In this document: one piece after another, positions 36,188 to 45,488 of the stretch
Layout: each line of letters opens with the position of its first letter
Position numbering within the stretch: position 1 is the first letter of the stretch
Virus record (IMG/VR): IMGVR_UViG_3300027969_000043
Coordinates: 62,001-126,000 of that record
Origin: a virus
Strand: one strand, 5' to 3'
Length of the DNA stretch: 64,000 nucleotides
Made by a program: the position numbers and the translations under genes
The notes under the pieces: generated by a model
What the model saw: the letters and a program-made list of their open reading frames with translations, nothing else
What the model was told of the DNA's origin: nothing
Database searches by the model: none

Positions 36188-36945
36188 AATTTATAGCACT
36201 TAATTATAACTACGATTTGGATAAAATGTCAGATATTGGTAGAAAATGGGCTTACGATGTCTATAAAAATAATGACTTTATTTCCGAATATTCATCTGCT
36301 TCATACGCAACATTTATTGATAAAAATCCATCACATAAACTACATCTTTATACTGATAATGTAGATTATATGAAGACAAAAATGGATAAATACAATATCG
36401 ACCAAAGTCGAATTATATATATCGATTATTCAGAAAACTTAAAACAATATGATAAAAATTTAAAATATAGTTTTACAATTTTAAATGATTTTATTAACTT
36501 TGCAAAATCTGATACAGAATATACAATTAAAATAGACAACGATTTAATATTCACAAAAGAATTAAAACTTCCAGATTTAAATAGTATATTAGTTTGGAAG
36601 TATGAAAGAATTGTTAAACACGGCGATACTAGGTGGGGTGAAATAAAAATATGTAACGAAGTATTAAACAATACCGATTTTAAAGTATACAATTTAGGTA
36701 TTTTTGGTCTACCACCAGAATATCAAACGGTAGAAGCAAAAGAAATAATGGACAGAATGATTTCAGTTGACATTTCTGATGTAACTGACGTAGATTCAAA
36801 AATTTACCATTGTTGTGAGCAGACAGCAAACAATTGGATATTTAACAAATATAATTATAATATCATAGAAGCACATACACAAGTTGACCATCTATTTGAC
36901 AATAAAGGAATGTGTATAGAAAGAGCTAAATACTTATTAAAATGA
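36184..36945 (+). CDS. Putative glycosyltransferase (GT-A-like)
   Basis: A 253-residue protein. KLHLYTDNVDYM and the acidic TIKIDNDLIFTKEL (114-127) match GT-A-type enzymes in which the D-N-D or D-x-D binds Mn. Later come KVYNLGIFGLPPEY, an invariant-like G-I-F-G segment, and an end rich in His and Asp. It is translationally coupled to both neighbours by 4-bp overlaps. Confidence 0.6.
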   Translation: MKFIALNYNYDLDKMSDIGRKWAYDVYKNNDFISEYSSASYATFIDKNPSHKLHLYTDNVDYMKTKMDKYNIDQSRIIYIDYSENLKQYDKNLKYSFTILNDFINFAKSDTEYTIKIDNDLIFTKELKLPDLNSILVWKYERIVKHGDTRWGEIKICNEVLNNTDFKVYNLGIFGLPPEYQTVEAKEIMDRMISVDISDVTDVDSKIYHCCEQTANNWIFNKYNYNIIEAHTQVDHLFDNKGMCIERAKYLLK

Positions 36946-37709
36946 AAACTACCTGTTTATTAACAATCCATAATAAAGAATTTTTAGCTGAAAGGGTTTG
37001 TCAATCGTTAGTTAATAATCTATCAGAGAATAACGACCAAATTATTGTTGTTTTTGATGGTTGTACAGACAATAGTGAAGCATTGGCTAGAAATGTTTTA
37101 GATAGCGTAACCAATAAAAAAATTGATTATGTATATACCAACGATGTTTATGAGACAAAAGCTAATAATGCTGGTTTAAAATTAGTTCAAAACGATTACG
37201 TTGTACTTATTCAAGACGACATGGTTGTAAATGAAAATAATTTTGATACGCGAATGCTAGAACCTTTTTTAAAATTTAATGATGTGTTTGCTGTCACGTC
37301 ATTTGTTGCTCATAATAACATATACAATGAAATAACAAAACAAATAAACTATATTGATGTAGCAGCAAAAGATTCTTCGGAGAGAGATATTTTTTATGCT
37401 AGAGAATATGCTAATAGAGGACCTTTAATGTATAATTTTAATGATGTTGTTAAACTTAATTTTTTGGATGAATATTTTGCACCACAAAATTATGATGATA
37501 TGGACATCTCAATGAGAGCGTTTAAAGAACTTGGTAAAGTATCTGGATTATATTGGGTTGACTATACATCTGACCCTAGTTGGGGAACGACTAGACAAAA
37601 GAAAACATCATTATATAATGATTTAGTTTATATTAACGCCGCAAAAATACTTGAAAAACATAAAGATTTGTTATACAGTAACAAATTTGTAGAAAATAGA
37701 AAAATGTAA
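36942..37709 (+). CDS. GT2 family glycosyltransferase
   Basis: A 255-residue protein. CLLTIHNKEFLAERVCQSL, IIVVFDGCTDNSEAL, then NNAGLKLVQNDYVVLIQDDMVV (acidic pair 92-93) and FAPQNYDDMDISMRAFK (the ED-type catalytic region, here DDMD) make a textbook inverting GT2 core. The end is a short helical tail. It is followed 2 bp later by a methyltransferase. Confidence 0.8.
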   Translation: MKTTCLLTIHNKEFLAERVCQSLVNNLSENNDQIIVVFDGCTDNSEALARNVLDSVTNKKIDYVYTNDVYETKANNAGLKLVQNDYVVLIQDDMVVNENNFDTRMLEPFLKFNDVFAVTSFVAHNNIYNEITKQINYIDVAAKDSSERDIFYAREYANRGPLMYNFNDVVKLNFLDEYFAPQNYDDMDISMRAFKELGKVSGLYWVDYTSDPSWGTTRQKKTSLYNDLVYINAAKILEKHKDLLYSNKFVENRKM

Positions 37710-37711
37710 TT

Positions 37712-38302
37712 ATGAAAATTAAACCATCAGACGATACACAATGGAGAGCCGAAAATGGTGATAATACTTATCGAATAAACTATAATTTAAATAATGAATC
37801 TGTTATTGTTGATTTAGGGGCTAGACATGGAGACTGGTCAGACCTAATTAAACAAAAATACAACCCAAAAATTTATTGTTTTGAAGTGGTTCCAGAGTTT
37901 TGTAATCAATTAAAACACAAAGGGTATAATACTTTTTGTTCTGCCGTTTCAAATAAAAAAGAAAAAATAAAATTAGGTGTTTTTGAATCTGAAGCTTCTA
38001 TATTCTATACTGAATCAGACTTTGAATGTGATGCTATTTCGGCTAGTGAAATTTTTAATCTTATCAAAAAAAATCATATAGATTTAATGAAAATAAATGT
38101 TGAGGGTGCTGAATATAAAATACTTAATGAATTAATTGATAACAAAAATATAGATAAAGTCGATAACATACAAGTACAATTCCATTTATTTGACAATTCT
38201 GAAAATGATGAATATGAAAAATTATCTGAAAAACTATCAAAAACACATGAGATATCTTGGAGATTTCCATTTGTCTGGGAAAATTGGACATTAAAAAAAT
38301 AA
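37712..38302 (+). CDS. FkbM family methyltransferase
   Basis: A 196-residue SAM-dependent O-methyltransferase. VIVDLGARHGDWSDLI (31-46) is motif I. IYCFEVVPEFCNQL carries the acidic ribose-binding Glu, and IDLMKINVEGAEYKIL is the FkbM-specific DxxKxDxEGaE segment (Asp replaced by Asn). FkbM proteins methylate sugars in polysaccharides and lipids, fitting a modifying step on the glycan built by the neighbouring transferases. Confidence 0.8.
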   Translation: MKIKPSDDTQWRAENGDNTYRINYNLNNESVIVDLGARHGDWSDLIKQKYNPKIYCFEVVPEFCNQLKHKGYNTFCSAVSNKKEKIKLGVFESEASIFYTESDFECDAISASEIFNLIKKNHIDLMKINVEGAEYKILNELIDNKNIDKVDNIQVQFHLFDNSENDEYEKLSEKLSKTHEISWRFPFVWENWTLKK

Positions 38303-38308
38303 AAAAAT

Positions 38309-38893
38309 ATGATAAAAACACCAATTAAAAAAGAAAAATGGGTTGAAGCCCAAATAGAAGAAAAAATACATCACATGCACGAAAATGTTGATGCCTCAGT
38401 AAATAGATGGGGTGAAATATATAATTTTTATTTTAGATATTTAGACATTGATACTAATCTTGAAAATAAGACTATTTTAGAAATAGGTCCAGCTAAAATT
38501 GCTGCATTAATTTATTGTAATAATTATGGTCCTTCATTTATTGTTGAACCAACTAAATATGAAGATACTGAACATTTGTATGTTGATAAACCAATTACTT
38601 TTATTAGAGATACATATGAAGATTGCGAATCACCTGTTGTTGATGAAATTTGGCTTTTTAATGTTTTACAACACATTGTAGACCCTGATTTGTTTATTGA
38701 AAAATGTAAAAAAAGTGCTAAAATAATTAAATTTTTTGAACCGATAAACACACCAATAGAAGTACATCACCCACATTCATTTACTTTTGATGAATATGTT
38801 AAATATTTTGGTGATTCTGTTAAATTATATAACGGGTCCACAGAAATTTACCATACAGCAGATTGCGTATATGGTATTTATAAATGCCAATAA
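38309..38893 (+). CDS. SAM-dependent methyltransferase-like protein
   Basis: A 194-residue protein. TILEIGPAKIAALIY is a motif I-like SAM-binding strand and turn, and VDEIWLFNVLQHIVDPDLF matches motif II/III of class I methyltransferases. The glycine-rich loop is shortened (G-P-A in place of G-x-G), so binding details are unclear. It is preceded and followed by FkbM-type genes, suggesting sugar methylation. Confidence 0.65.
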   Translation: MIKTPIKKEKWVEAQIEEKIHHMHENVDASVNRWGEIYNFYFRYLDIDTNLENKTILEIGPAKIAALIYCNNYGPSFIVEPTKYEDTEHLYVDKPITFIRDTYEDCESPVVDEIWLFNVLQHIVDPDLFIEKCKKSAKIIKFFEPINTPIEVHHPHSFTFDEYVKYFGDSVKLYNGSTEIYHTADCVYGIYKCQ

Positions 38894-38906
38894 AAAATAA
38901 AATAAA

Positions 38907-39545
38907 ATGAAAACATATTCACAGTGTGGGCAAGATTTATTTGTCCTAAATCTTTTAAAAATTAAAAATGGTACTTTTTTAGATTTAGGTTGCTACTTGC
39001 CTAAAAATATCAATAACACATTTTTACTAGAACAAAATGGTTGGGTTGGTATCTCATTAGATATTAACGATTATTCGAATGAATGGTCGGTTAGAAAAAA
39101 TAAATTTATTCAATGTGATTGTTTAAATCAAGATTATAATGAATTGTTAAGTAAGAATTATGATAGTAACGTAATCGATTATTTAACATTAGATATGGAG
39201 GCCTTAGGTGACAGATATGCATTATTAGATATTATTTTAAAAACTAATTATGAATTTAAAATAATCACAATTGAACACGATTCACATTTAGGTCAACAAT
39301 ATGTTAATAATGAAAAAATACCGCAAAGAGAATTACTAACAAAAATGGGTTACGACCTTGTTTGTGCCGATGTTTCACATAAGGATTACCCTAATGATTT
39401 TTACGAAGATTGGTGGGTCAATAAAAAATATTTTACAGAAAATGAATATAAGTCTTGGATTTCAAACAAAGAAAGTTTTGATAAAATCCTAAATAAAAAT
39501 AATATAAATCATGAAAGTACTACCGAATCAATGTCGTGGTATTAA
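38907..39545 (+). CDS. FkbM-like methyltransferase
   Basis: A 212-residue protein. It begins YSQCGQDLFVLNLL, the SQxGQD motif at the start of many FkbM-type methyltransferases, followed by GTFLDLGCYLPKNINNT and GWVGISLDIN (motif I and the acidic strand), then IDYLTLDMEALGDRYALLD. A sugar or lipid O-methylation role is likely. The last 50 residues are an extra basic extension. Confidence 0.75.
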   Translation: MKTYSQCGQDLFVLNLLKIKNGTFLDLGCYLPKNINNTFLLEQNGWVGISLDINDYSNEWSVRKNKFIQCDCLNQDYNELLSKNYDSNVIDYLTLDMEALGDRYALLDIILKTNYEFKIITIEHDSHLGQQYVNNEKIPQRELLTKMGYDLVCADVSHKDYPNDFYEDWWVNKKYFTENEYKSWISNKESFDKILNKNNINHESTTESMSWY

Positions 39546-39566
39546 TTAAAATTAACAATAAATAAA

Positions 39567-40592
39567 ATGAAAAGAATATTAGTACTAGGTGGTGGAGGAT
39601 TTATTGGTGGACACTTAGCAAAAAAATTAAAAGATGCGGGTCATTGGGTTAGAGTTGTTGACATTAAAAAACATGAATACTTTAAAACTGAAGAGTTCTG
39701 TAGTGAATTTATAATAGGTGATTTAAAAGATAGGATGCTAGTGTCTAGAGTTATGCTAAGCCCAACACAAACATCGTTAAACGATGCTGAAAATGCTTTT
39801 GATGAAGTATACCAGCTTGCTGCTGATATGGGTGGTGCTGGTTATATATTCACTGGTGAAAACGACTTTAACGTTATGCATAATTCATGTATGATTAATT
39901 TAAATGTTGTTGAGCATGCGGTTAAATTTAATGTTAAAAAATTATTTTATTCTTCATCAGCATGTATGTATCCAGAACATAATCAACTAGACCCAAATAA
40001 CCCAAATTGCGAAGAAAGTTCAGCATATCCAGCAAATCCAGATTCTGAATATGGTTGGGAAAAATTATTTAGTGAAAGAATATATTTAACAGCTAATCGT
40101 AATTATAATTTAAATGTTAGAATTGCAAGATTTCATAATATATTCGGTCCTCAGGGTACTTGGAAAGGTGGTAAAGAAAAGGCACCTGCAGCTATGTGTA
40201 GAAAAGCTTGCGAAACACCTGATGGTGGTACTTTAGAAGTTTGGGGTGATGGAAGTCAAACACGCTCATTTTTATATATTGATGAATGTGTTGAGGCAGT
40301 ATTACGATTAATGGACAGCGATTTTATCGGACCTGTAAATATTGGTTCTGAAGAAAAAGTTACAATTAATGAACTAGCTGAAATGGCGATTAAACTATCT
40401 GGTAAAAATATCCATATTAAAAACATATATGGTGAAGAGTTTATTCAAAAATACGGACACAAATGTCCACTTGGTGTAAAAGGAAGAAATTCTGACAATA
40501 AATTATACAAAGAAAAAATTGGATGGTCAGTAAACGAACCGTTAATTAATGGGTTAACTAAAACATACCAATGGATAAAGACAATGAATTAA
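39567..40592 (+). CDS. GDP-mannose 3,5-epimerase-like SDR enzyme
   Basis: A 341-residue NAD-dependent extended SDR. LVLGGGGFIGGHLA (6-19) binds NAD. ADMGGAGYI, SSSACMYPE with Cys133, YGWEK (Tyr162, Lys166) and GTWKGGKEKAPAA with Lys205 reproduce the catalytic set of plant GDP-mannose 3,5-epimerase, with the same spacings Cys-Tyr 29 and Cys-Lys 72. GDGSQTRSF follows. The expected products are GDP-L-galactose or GDP-L-gulose. It would supply an activated sugar to the transferases in this island. Confidence 0.85.
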   Translation: MKRILVLGGGGFIGGHLAKKLKDAGHWVRVVDIKKHEYFKTEEFCSEFIIGDLKDRMLVSRVMLSPTQTSLNDAENAFDEVYQLAADMGGAGYIFTGENDFNVMHNSCMINLNVVEHAVKFNVKKLFYSSSACMYPEHNQLDPNNPNCEESSAYPANPDSEYGWEKLFSERIYLTANRNYNLNVRIARFHNIFGPQGTWKGGKEKAPAAMCRKACETPDGGTLEVWGDGSQTRSFLYIDECVEAVLRLMDSDFIGPVNIGSEEKVTINELAEMAIKLSGKNIHIKNIYGEEFIQKYGHKCPLGVKGRNSDNKLYKEKIGWSVNEPLINGLTKTYQWIKTMN

Positions 40593-41197
40593 AACAAAAA
40601 TTTGCAATTGTAGTACAAGGGCCATCGAATCATGTTGAAGAAATAAAAAAAGCTTGGGATGGATTTACAATTATTTGGTCAACTTGGATTGGTGAAGAAA
40701 GTAAGTATAATTTTAATGATATTGTAATTTTTAACGAATACCCACAAGACCGAGGTGTTAATAATTTAGGATTGCAAAAAATATCAACAATTGAAGGTAT
40801 TAAAAAAGCAAAAGAATTAGGCTTTAAACATGTTTTAAAATGGAGAAGTGATTTAATACCAAATAATTCTAATGAATTAATAAAATCTTTTAAAGACAAC
40901 CATTTGAATTTTTTATCTTGGCATATTGAAGGTGAATATTTTATTGATTACTTTTTAGGTGGTGGTATTGATGATGTCTATGAAGCATGGAATTTAAATA
41001 CGACATCTGGTCCATTTCCTGAAAGAGTTATAACAGATAATATTCTTGATAAGAAATTTAAAAATTTTAATTTTATTGCTAACGAATTATCTAAAGATAA
41101 TGAAGTTTTTTGGCCAAAATATAATGTGTATCTTTCTAGTTATAATGGCCTACCAGGTAGCAATGTAGATGTTGTTAAATATAAAATTTTAGAATGA
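40571..41197 (+). CDS. WavE-like glycosyltransferase
   Basis: A 208-residue protein. KFAIVVQGPSNHVEEIKKAW, then IIWSTWIGEE, QDRGVNNLGLQKISTIEGIK and HVLKWRSDL form the series typical of WavE-type LPS transferases, with the R-S-D as the likely acidic motif. It starts 22 bp inside the epimerase gene in another frame and ends in a 4-bp overlap with the HAD/nucleotidyltransferase fusion. Confidence 0.7.
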   Translation: MDKDNELKQKFAIVVQGPSNHVEEIKKAWDGFTIIWSTWIGEESKYNFNDIVIFNEYPQDRGVNNLGLQKISTIEGIKKAKELGFKHVLKWRSDLIPNNSNELIKSFKDNHLNFLSWHIEGEYFIDYFLGGGIDDVYEAWNLNTTSGPFPERVITDNILDKKFKNFNFIANELSKDNEVFWPKYNVYLSSYNGLPGSNVDVVKYKILE

Positions 41198-42552
41198 TGA
41201 TTAAATTAATTATTTTTGATTTAGATGGTGTTTTATTTGATGGTAAAGATATACATTTTGATACACTAAACGAAGCATTAGGTCCAGAATATTATATTGA
41301 TTGGGGTGAACATTTAAGTAAATATGACGGACTTAAAACAATCCAAAAGCTTGAAATGTTAACAAAAGAAAAGGGGTTACCAATAAATAAATACGATGAA
41401 ATTTGGAAAAATAAACAACGGCTCACCATTGAAAAAATAAAAAATATTAAGTCATCAACACAACTAAAAGTCTGCATCGATACTTTATCAAAAAAAGGTT
41501 ATAAATTAGTTTGTTGTAGTAATAGTATTAGAAAAACAATATTAACTGTACTATCAAAATTAGAAATTATTGAATATTTTGATTTGATTCTTTCAAACGA
41601 AGATGTTAAAAATAGCAAACCACATCCAGAAATTTATTGGAAAGCAATATCAATAATGGGTGTTATACCAGAAGAAACATTAATTATTGAAGATTCACCA
41701 TATGGTTTATTGGCGGCAAGTAGAAGCAATTCTCATGTTATGAGAGTATCATCACCAAAAGATGTAACATATGATAATATATTTAAAAACTTAAATAAAG
41801 AAAAAATGAATATAATACCAAAATGGAAAGACGAAAAATTAAATATATTAATACCTATGGCTGGAGCTGGGAGTAGATTTGAAAATGCTGGTTACACATT
41901 TCCAAAACCACTTATTGATGTCAATGGAAAACCAATGATTCAATTAGTTGTTGAAAACCTAAATTTAGACGCGAACTATATTTACATTGTTCAAAAATCA
42001 CATCGTCAAAAATACAATTTGGATACTTTATTAAATTTAATAACGCCAAATTGTAAAATAATTGATGTTGATGGGTTAACAGAAGGCGCAGCTTGCACCG
42101 CATTATTAGCTAAAGATTATATAAATAATCAAAACCCTTTATTTTTTGCTAATTCAGACCAATTTGTTGAATGGGATTCAAATGAATTTATGTATAAAAT
42201 GCAAGAGACAAATACCGATGGTGGTATTGTTACATTTAAATCAACGCATCCAAAATGGTCATTTGTTAAATTAAATACAAATACTAATTTAGTTGAAGAA
42301 GTTGCAGAAAAAAATCCAATATCTGATAATGCGACTGTTGGTTATTATTATTGGAAACATGGTAGTGATTTTGTAAATTATGCCGAAAAAATGATTCAAA
42401 AAAACATACGTGTTAATAATGAATTTTATGTTTGCCCTGTATTTAATCAAGCAATCGAAGATAATAAAAAAATAAGAATTTTTAATGCCACAAAAATGTG
42501 GGGACTAGGTACACCAGAAGATTTAAAATATTTTTTAGAAAATAATAAATAA
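41194..42552 (+). CDS. HAD phosphatase fused to sugar nucleotidyltransferase
   Basis: A 452-residue two-domain enzyme. Residues 1-200 are a HAD phosphatase (FDLDGVLFD with Asp9 and Asp11, CSNSIRK, KPHPEIYW, IEDSPYG) of the beta-phosphoglucomutase type. Residues about 213-452 are an NTP-sugar transferase (LIPMAGAGSRF, then PKPLIDVNGKPMI, with ANSDQFVEW as the metal site). The pair would dephosphorylate a sugar phosphate and activate a sugar as NDP- or CMP-derivative. The exact sugar cannot be read. It sits between a WavE-like transferase and an FkbM gene. Confidence 0.8.
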   Translation: MMIKLIIFDLDGVLFDGKDIHFDTLNEALGPEYYIDWGEHLSKYDGLKTIQKLEMLTKEKGLPINKYDEIWKNKQRLTIEKIKNIKSSTQLKVCIDTLSKKGYKLVCCSNSIRKTILTVLSKLEIIEYFDLILSNEDVKNSKPHPEIYWKAISIMGVIPEETLIIEDSPYGLLAASRSNSHVMRVSSPKDVTYDNIFKNLNKEKMNIIPKWKDEKLNILIPMAGAGSRFENAGYTFPKPLIDVNGKPMIQLVVENLNLDANYIYIVQKSHRQKYNLDTLLNLITPNCKIIDVDGLTEGAACTALLAKDYINNQNPLFFANSDQFVEWDSNEFMYKMQETNTDGGIVTFKSTHPKWSFVKLNTNTNLVEEVAEKNPISDNATVGYYYWKHGSDFVNYAEKMIQKNIRVNNEFYVCPVFNQAIEDNKKIRIFNATKMWGLGTPEDLKYFLENNK

Positions 42553-42573
42553 AACAAAACAAAACAAAAAAAA

Positions 42574-43182
42574 ATGGAAAAAAAGATTTATGTAGAAGTT
42601 GGTTCAAATACTGGAACCGATACACAACGATTTGTTAACGATGATTCAATAGTTTATTGCTTTGAGCCATCAATGGAATTATCGTTTAATTTATGGGAGC
42701 GATATAAACATCACGATAATGTAATTGTATTACCTTTTGCTATTGATATTGAAAACAGTATTAAAAAATTTAACGTTGCTGGTACATCAAATTGGGGTTG
42801 CAGTAGTTTAAATAATTTTGATAGTAATATTGCACATAAATGGCCAGGTAGACCTGATTTTATGTTTACCCATTCATATGTGGTACCAACAATAACACTT
42901 TACGATTTTATTAATTTATATAATATTGAACACATTGATTATCTGTGGATAGATGCCCAAGGTCATGATTTTAATGTTATTAAAAGCCTTAAAGATAAAA
43001 TTAATATAGTAAAAGAAGGCAGATGCGAAGCCGCTCATAATGTTACGTTGTACGAAGGTGTTAATAACAATTATCAAGATATTATCGATTATTTAAGTAA
43101 CTTTGGATTTGAATCAGAAATTGAATTAGACCGTTCTGGATTTGGTGCTGAATGTGATGTTTCATTTAAAAAAAGAATATGA
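42574..43182 (+). CDS. FkbM-like methyltransferase
   Basis: A 202-residue protein. YVEVGSNTGTDT (6-17) is motif I, IVYCFEPSMELSFNLW is the acidic-strand motif, and IDYLWIDAQGHDFNVIKSL is the FkbM D-x-Q-G-x-x segment. It starts after an unusual A-rich leader with ACAAA repeats (42553-42573). It shares a 4-bp overlap with the GDPD-like gene. Confidence 0.75.
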   Translation: MEKKIYVEVGSNTGTDTQRFVNDDSIVYCFEPSMELSFNLWERYKHHDNVIVLPFAIDIENSIKKFNVAGTSNWGCSSLNNFDSNIAHKWPGRPDFMFTHSYVVPTITLYDFINLYNIEHIDYLWIDAQGHDFNVIKSLKDKINIVKEGRCEAAHNVTLYEGVNNNYQDIIDYLSNFGFESEIELDRSGFGAECDVSFKKRI

Positions 43183-43628
43183 TATTAATATCACATAGAG
43201 GAAATACCATTGGGCCAATACCTAATTTGGAAAATGAACCAAAATATATAGATAATGCAATTTCTGATGGTTTTGATGTTGAAGTTGATGTTTGGTGTAT
43301 AAAAAATAAAGAAGATAATTGGCAATTATTTTTAGGTCATGATGAACCACAATATGGTATAAATTATGATTGGCTTTCTGATAGAATTGCAAATCTTTGG
43401 GTACATTGTAAAAATATCGAAGCTATTGAATTTTTTAAAAATACAAAAATTAATTATTTTTGGCATCAATATGATACATTAACACTAACATCAAACAAAT
43501 ATATTTGGGCGTATCCTGGAAAACAACCAATAAGTGGTAGCATTGCTGTTATGCCTGAAATTAATTCTGATAACATAACTAAATGTATTGGTGTTTGCTC
43601 TGATTATATAAAAAATTATAAAAAATGA
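43179..43628 (+). CDS. Glycerophosphodiesterase-like protein
   Basis: A 149-residue protein. ILISHRGNTIGPIPNLENEP and VEVDVWCIKNKEDNWQLFLGHDEPQYG resemble the HRG, ExD and H segments of GDPD-type TIM-barrel hydrolases, including the predicted metal-binding Glu/Asp pair (E-V-D-V). It is much shorter than the usual 240 residues. It may remove or transfer a phosphodiester-linked group on the glycan, but this is inference. Confidence 0.55.
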   Translation: MILISHRGNTIGPIPNLENEPKYIDNAISDGFDVEVDVWCIKNKEDNWQLFLGHDEPQYGINYDWLSDRIANLWVHCKNIEAIEFFKNTKINYFWHQYDTLTLTSNKYIWAYPGKQPISGSIAVMPEINSDNITKCIGVCSDYIKNYKK

Positions 43629-44629
43629 TATTATTAACTTACGGGACTAGACCAGAATATATAAAAATTAAACCATTAATTAACGAAATGGTGAAACAAA
43701 ATATATCATTTAAAACATTATTTACAGGTCAACATAAAGACATAGTAAATAATGATGCTGATTTTGTTTTAGATATGAAAAATTATGGTGAAAATAGATT
43801 GGATAATATTATACAAAATTGTATGAATATGCCGTCAAGCTGGTTTGATGGGATTGACTATATTTTAGTTCAAGGCGATACAACATCGGTTACTGGATTA
43901 GCGCTAGCGGCACTACATAGAAAAATAAAATTAATACATCTAGAAGCTGGCCTTAGAACATATGACACCGAAAATCCTTACCCCGAAGAAAATAATAGAC
44001 GAATCGTTTCAACAATTGCTGACATACATCTATGTCCAACAGAGCAAAATAAAATTAATTTATTAAACGAAAACATTCCTGAGAATAAAATATATGTTGT
44101 TGGTAATACTGGTTTAGATAATTTATTAAATTTAAACTATGAAATAAAATACGATAATAAAATTTTAATAACTCTTCATAGACGTGAAAATCATGAAAAA
44201 ATGGATGAGTGGTTTATTGCTTTAAACAATATTGCAAAAAGATACAAAGATTACGAATTTATATTACCAATACATCCAAACCCAAATGTTCAAAAACATA
44301 AACATTTGTTAACAGACATTAAAGTTATCAACCCATTAAATCATGAAGAACTTATAAAATATTTATTTACTATAAAATTAGTTATTACCGATAGCGGTGG
44401 TATACAAGAAGAATGTAGTTTTTTAAACAAAAAATGTTTGGTTTGTCGAAAAATAACAGAAAGACCAGAATCGGTAGGTTTAACCAGTTTTTTAGTTGAT
44501 GAACCAGAAAATTTATATGGGCTGTTTGAAGAACATATTAAATCAGCAACATCAATGGATGACCAAAAATGTCCATTCGGTGACGGAAAATCATCCGAAA
44601 GAATTTGTAATATTTTTAGATATTTATAG
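43625..44629 (+). CDS. UDP-N-acetylglucosamine 2-epimerase family enzyme
   Basis: A 334-residue protein of the WecB type. Motifs: TYGTRPEYIKIKPLI at the start, VQGDTTSVTG, HLEAGLRTYD followed by NPYPEENNRRIVSTIAD, GNTGLDNL, LHRREN, PIHPNP and TDSGGIQEE. It converts UDP-GlcNAc to UDP-ManNAc (family role) or a related UDP-sugar, again supplying donor for the island. It is the last sugar-metabolism gene before PhoH. Confidence 0.85.
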   Translation: MILLTYGTRPEYIKIKPLINEMVKQNISFKTLFTGQHKDIVNNDADFVLDMKNYGENRLDNIIQNCMNMPSSWFDGIDYILVQGDTTSVTGLALAALHRKIKLIHLEAGLRTYDTENPYPEENNRRIVSTIADIHLCPTEQNKINLLNENIPENKIYVVGNTGLDNLLNLNYEIKYDNKILITLHRRENHEKMDEWFIALNNIAKRYKDYEFILPIHPNPNVQKHKHLLTDIKVINPLNHEELIKYLFTIKLVITDSGGIQEECSFLNKKCLVCRKITERPESVGLTSFLVDEPENLYGLFEEHIKSATSMDDQKCPFGDGKSSERICNIFRYL

Positions 44630-44636
44630 TAAAAAT
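44620..44636 (+). promoter_or_regulatory. Candidate late promoter before phoH
   Basis: ATATTTATAGTAAAAAT overlaps the stop of the 2-epimerase gene and begins 19 nt before the ATG at 44639. It has the same ATATTTAT core as the other late-promoter candidates. Confidence 0.35.
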
Positions 44637-44638
44637 AC

Positions 44639-45487
44639 ATGAACAAAAAAAGCACAGATAGAAAACCAAAAACAAGAAGAAATGCTGATATTGAACTATC
44701 AGCATTTTCTGAATCTAACGGTGAAACAACCCCAAAAAAAGAAGTCTTATCAACAATTAGACTTGAAATAAAACATAAAAACGAGACACAAAAAAAGTTA
44801 ACACAAGCAATAAAAAAGAACGATGTTACAATATGCGCTGGACCCGCTGGTACAGGCAAAACCCTGCTTAGTGTATTTGAAGCTTTGCTATTGTTGAAAA
44901 CCTATCCAGAAAAATATAAAGAAATCAAGTTGGTTAAATCAATAACACAACTTAAAAATGAAGACCTTGGTATACTGCCTGGTGATGAGAAAGAAAAAAT
45001 GAAATTTCTCATGATGTCTTATTTAGATGCTTTTTATAAAATTATTGGCGAAGGTCTTACAAATAAACTAATTGATTCTGGGTTAATTAAAATGGAGGTT
45101 TTTGGTGCTATACGTGGAAGGTCTTTTACAAACTGCATTATATTAGTTGACGAATTTCAAAACATTACCCACGATAATGCAAAAACATTCCTAACTAGAT
45201 TTTCAGACGATACAAAGGTTATTGTTTTAGGTGATACGGGTCAAATTGATTTAAAAAATAAAAAAGATAGTTCATTAGAAAGATTAATTGAAAGGGTAAA
45301 TTTAACACCAATCGAAGGCGTTGGAGTTGTTGAATTTAATGAATCAGAAACTGTTAGACACAGACTTACTAGCTACTTTATTAACGTATTTAAAGAACCA
45401 GAACAACCCAAACAAGAACAGCAACAAAACAAAAAAAATACAAAAAAATCTATTTTTAAAAGTTTTATCGATTTATTTAAAAAATAA
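44639..45487 (+). CDS. phoH: PhoH-like ATPase
   Basis: A 282-residue P-loop ATPase. Walker A GPAGTGKT (68-75) follows a TICA strand, Walker B is IILVDEFQN (about 167-175), and GRSFTNC and LGDTGQIDL complete the PhoH signature. PhoH-like proteins are common in marine T4-like phages; their exact role in infection is unsettled. The lysine-rich, Gln-rich tail (QEQQQNKKNTKK) is extra. Confidence 0.9.
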   Translation: MNKKSTDRKPKTRRNADIELSAFSESNGETTPKKEVLSTIRLEIKHKNETQKKLTQAIKKNDVTICAGPAGTGKTLLSVFEALLLLKTYPEKYKEIKLVKSITQLKNEDLGILPGDEKEKMKFLMMSYLDAFYKIIGEGLTNKLIDSGLIKMEVFGAIRGRSFTNCIILVDEFQNITHDNAKTFLTRFSDDTKVIVLGDTGQIDLKNKKDSSLERLIERVNLTPIEGVGVVEFNESETVRHRLTSYFINVFKEPEQPKQEQQQNKKNTKKSIFKSFIDLFKK

Positions 45488-45488
45488 C

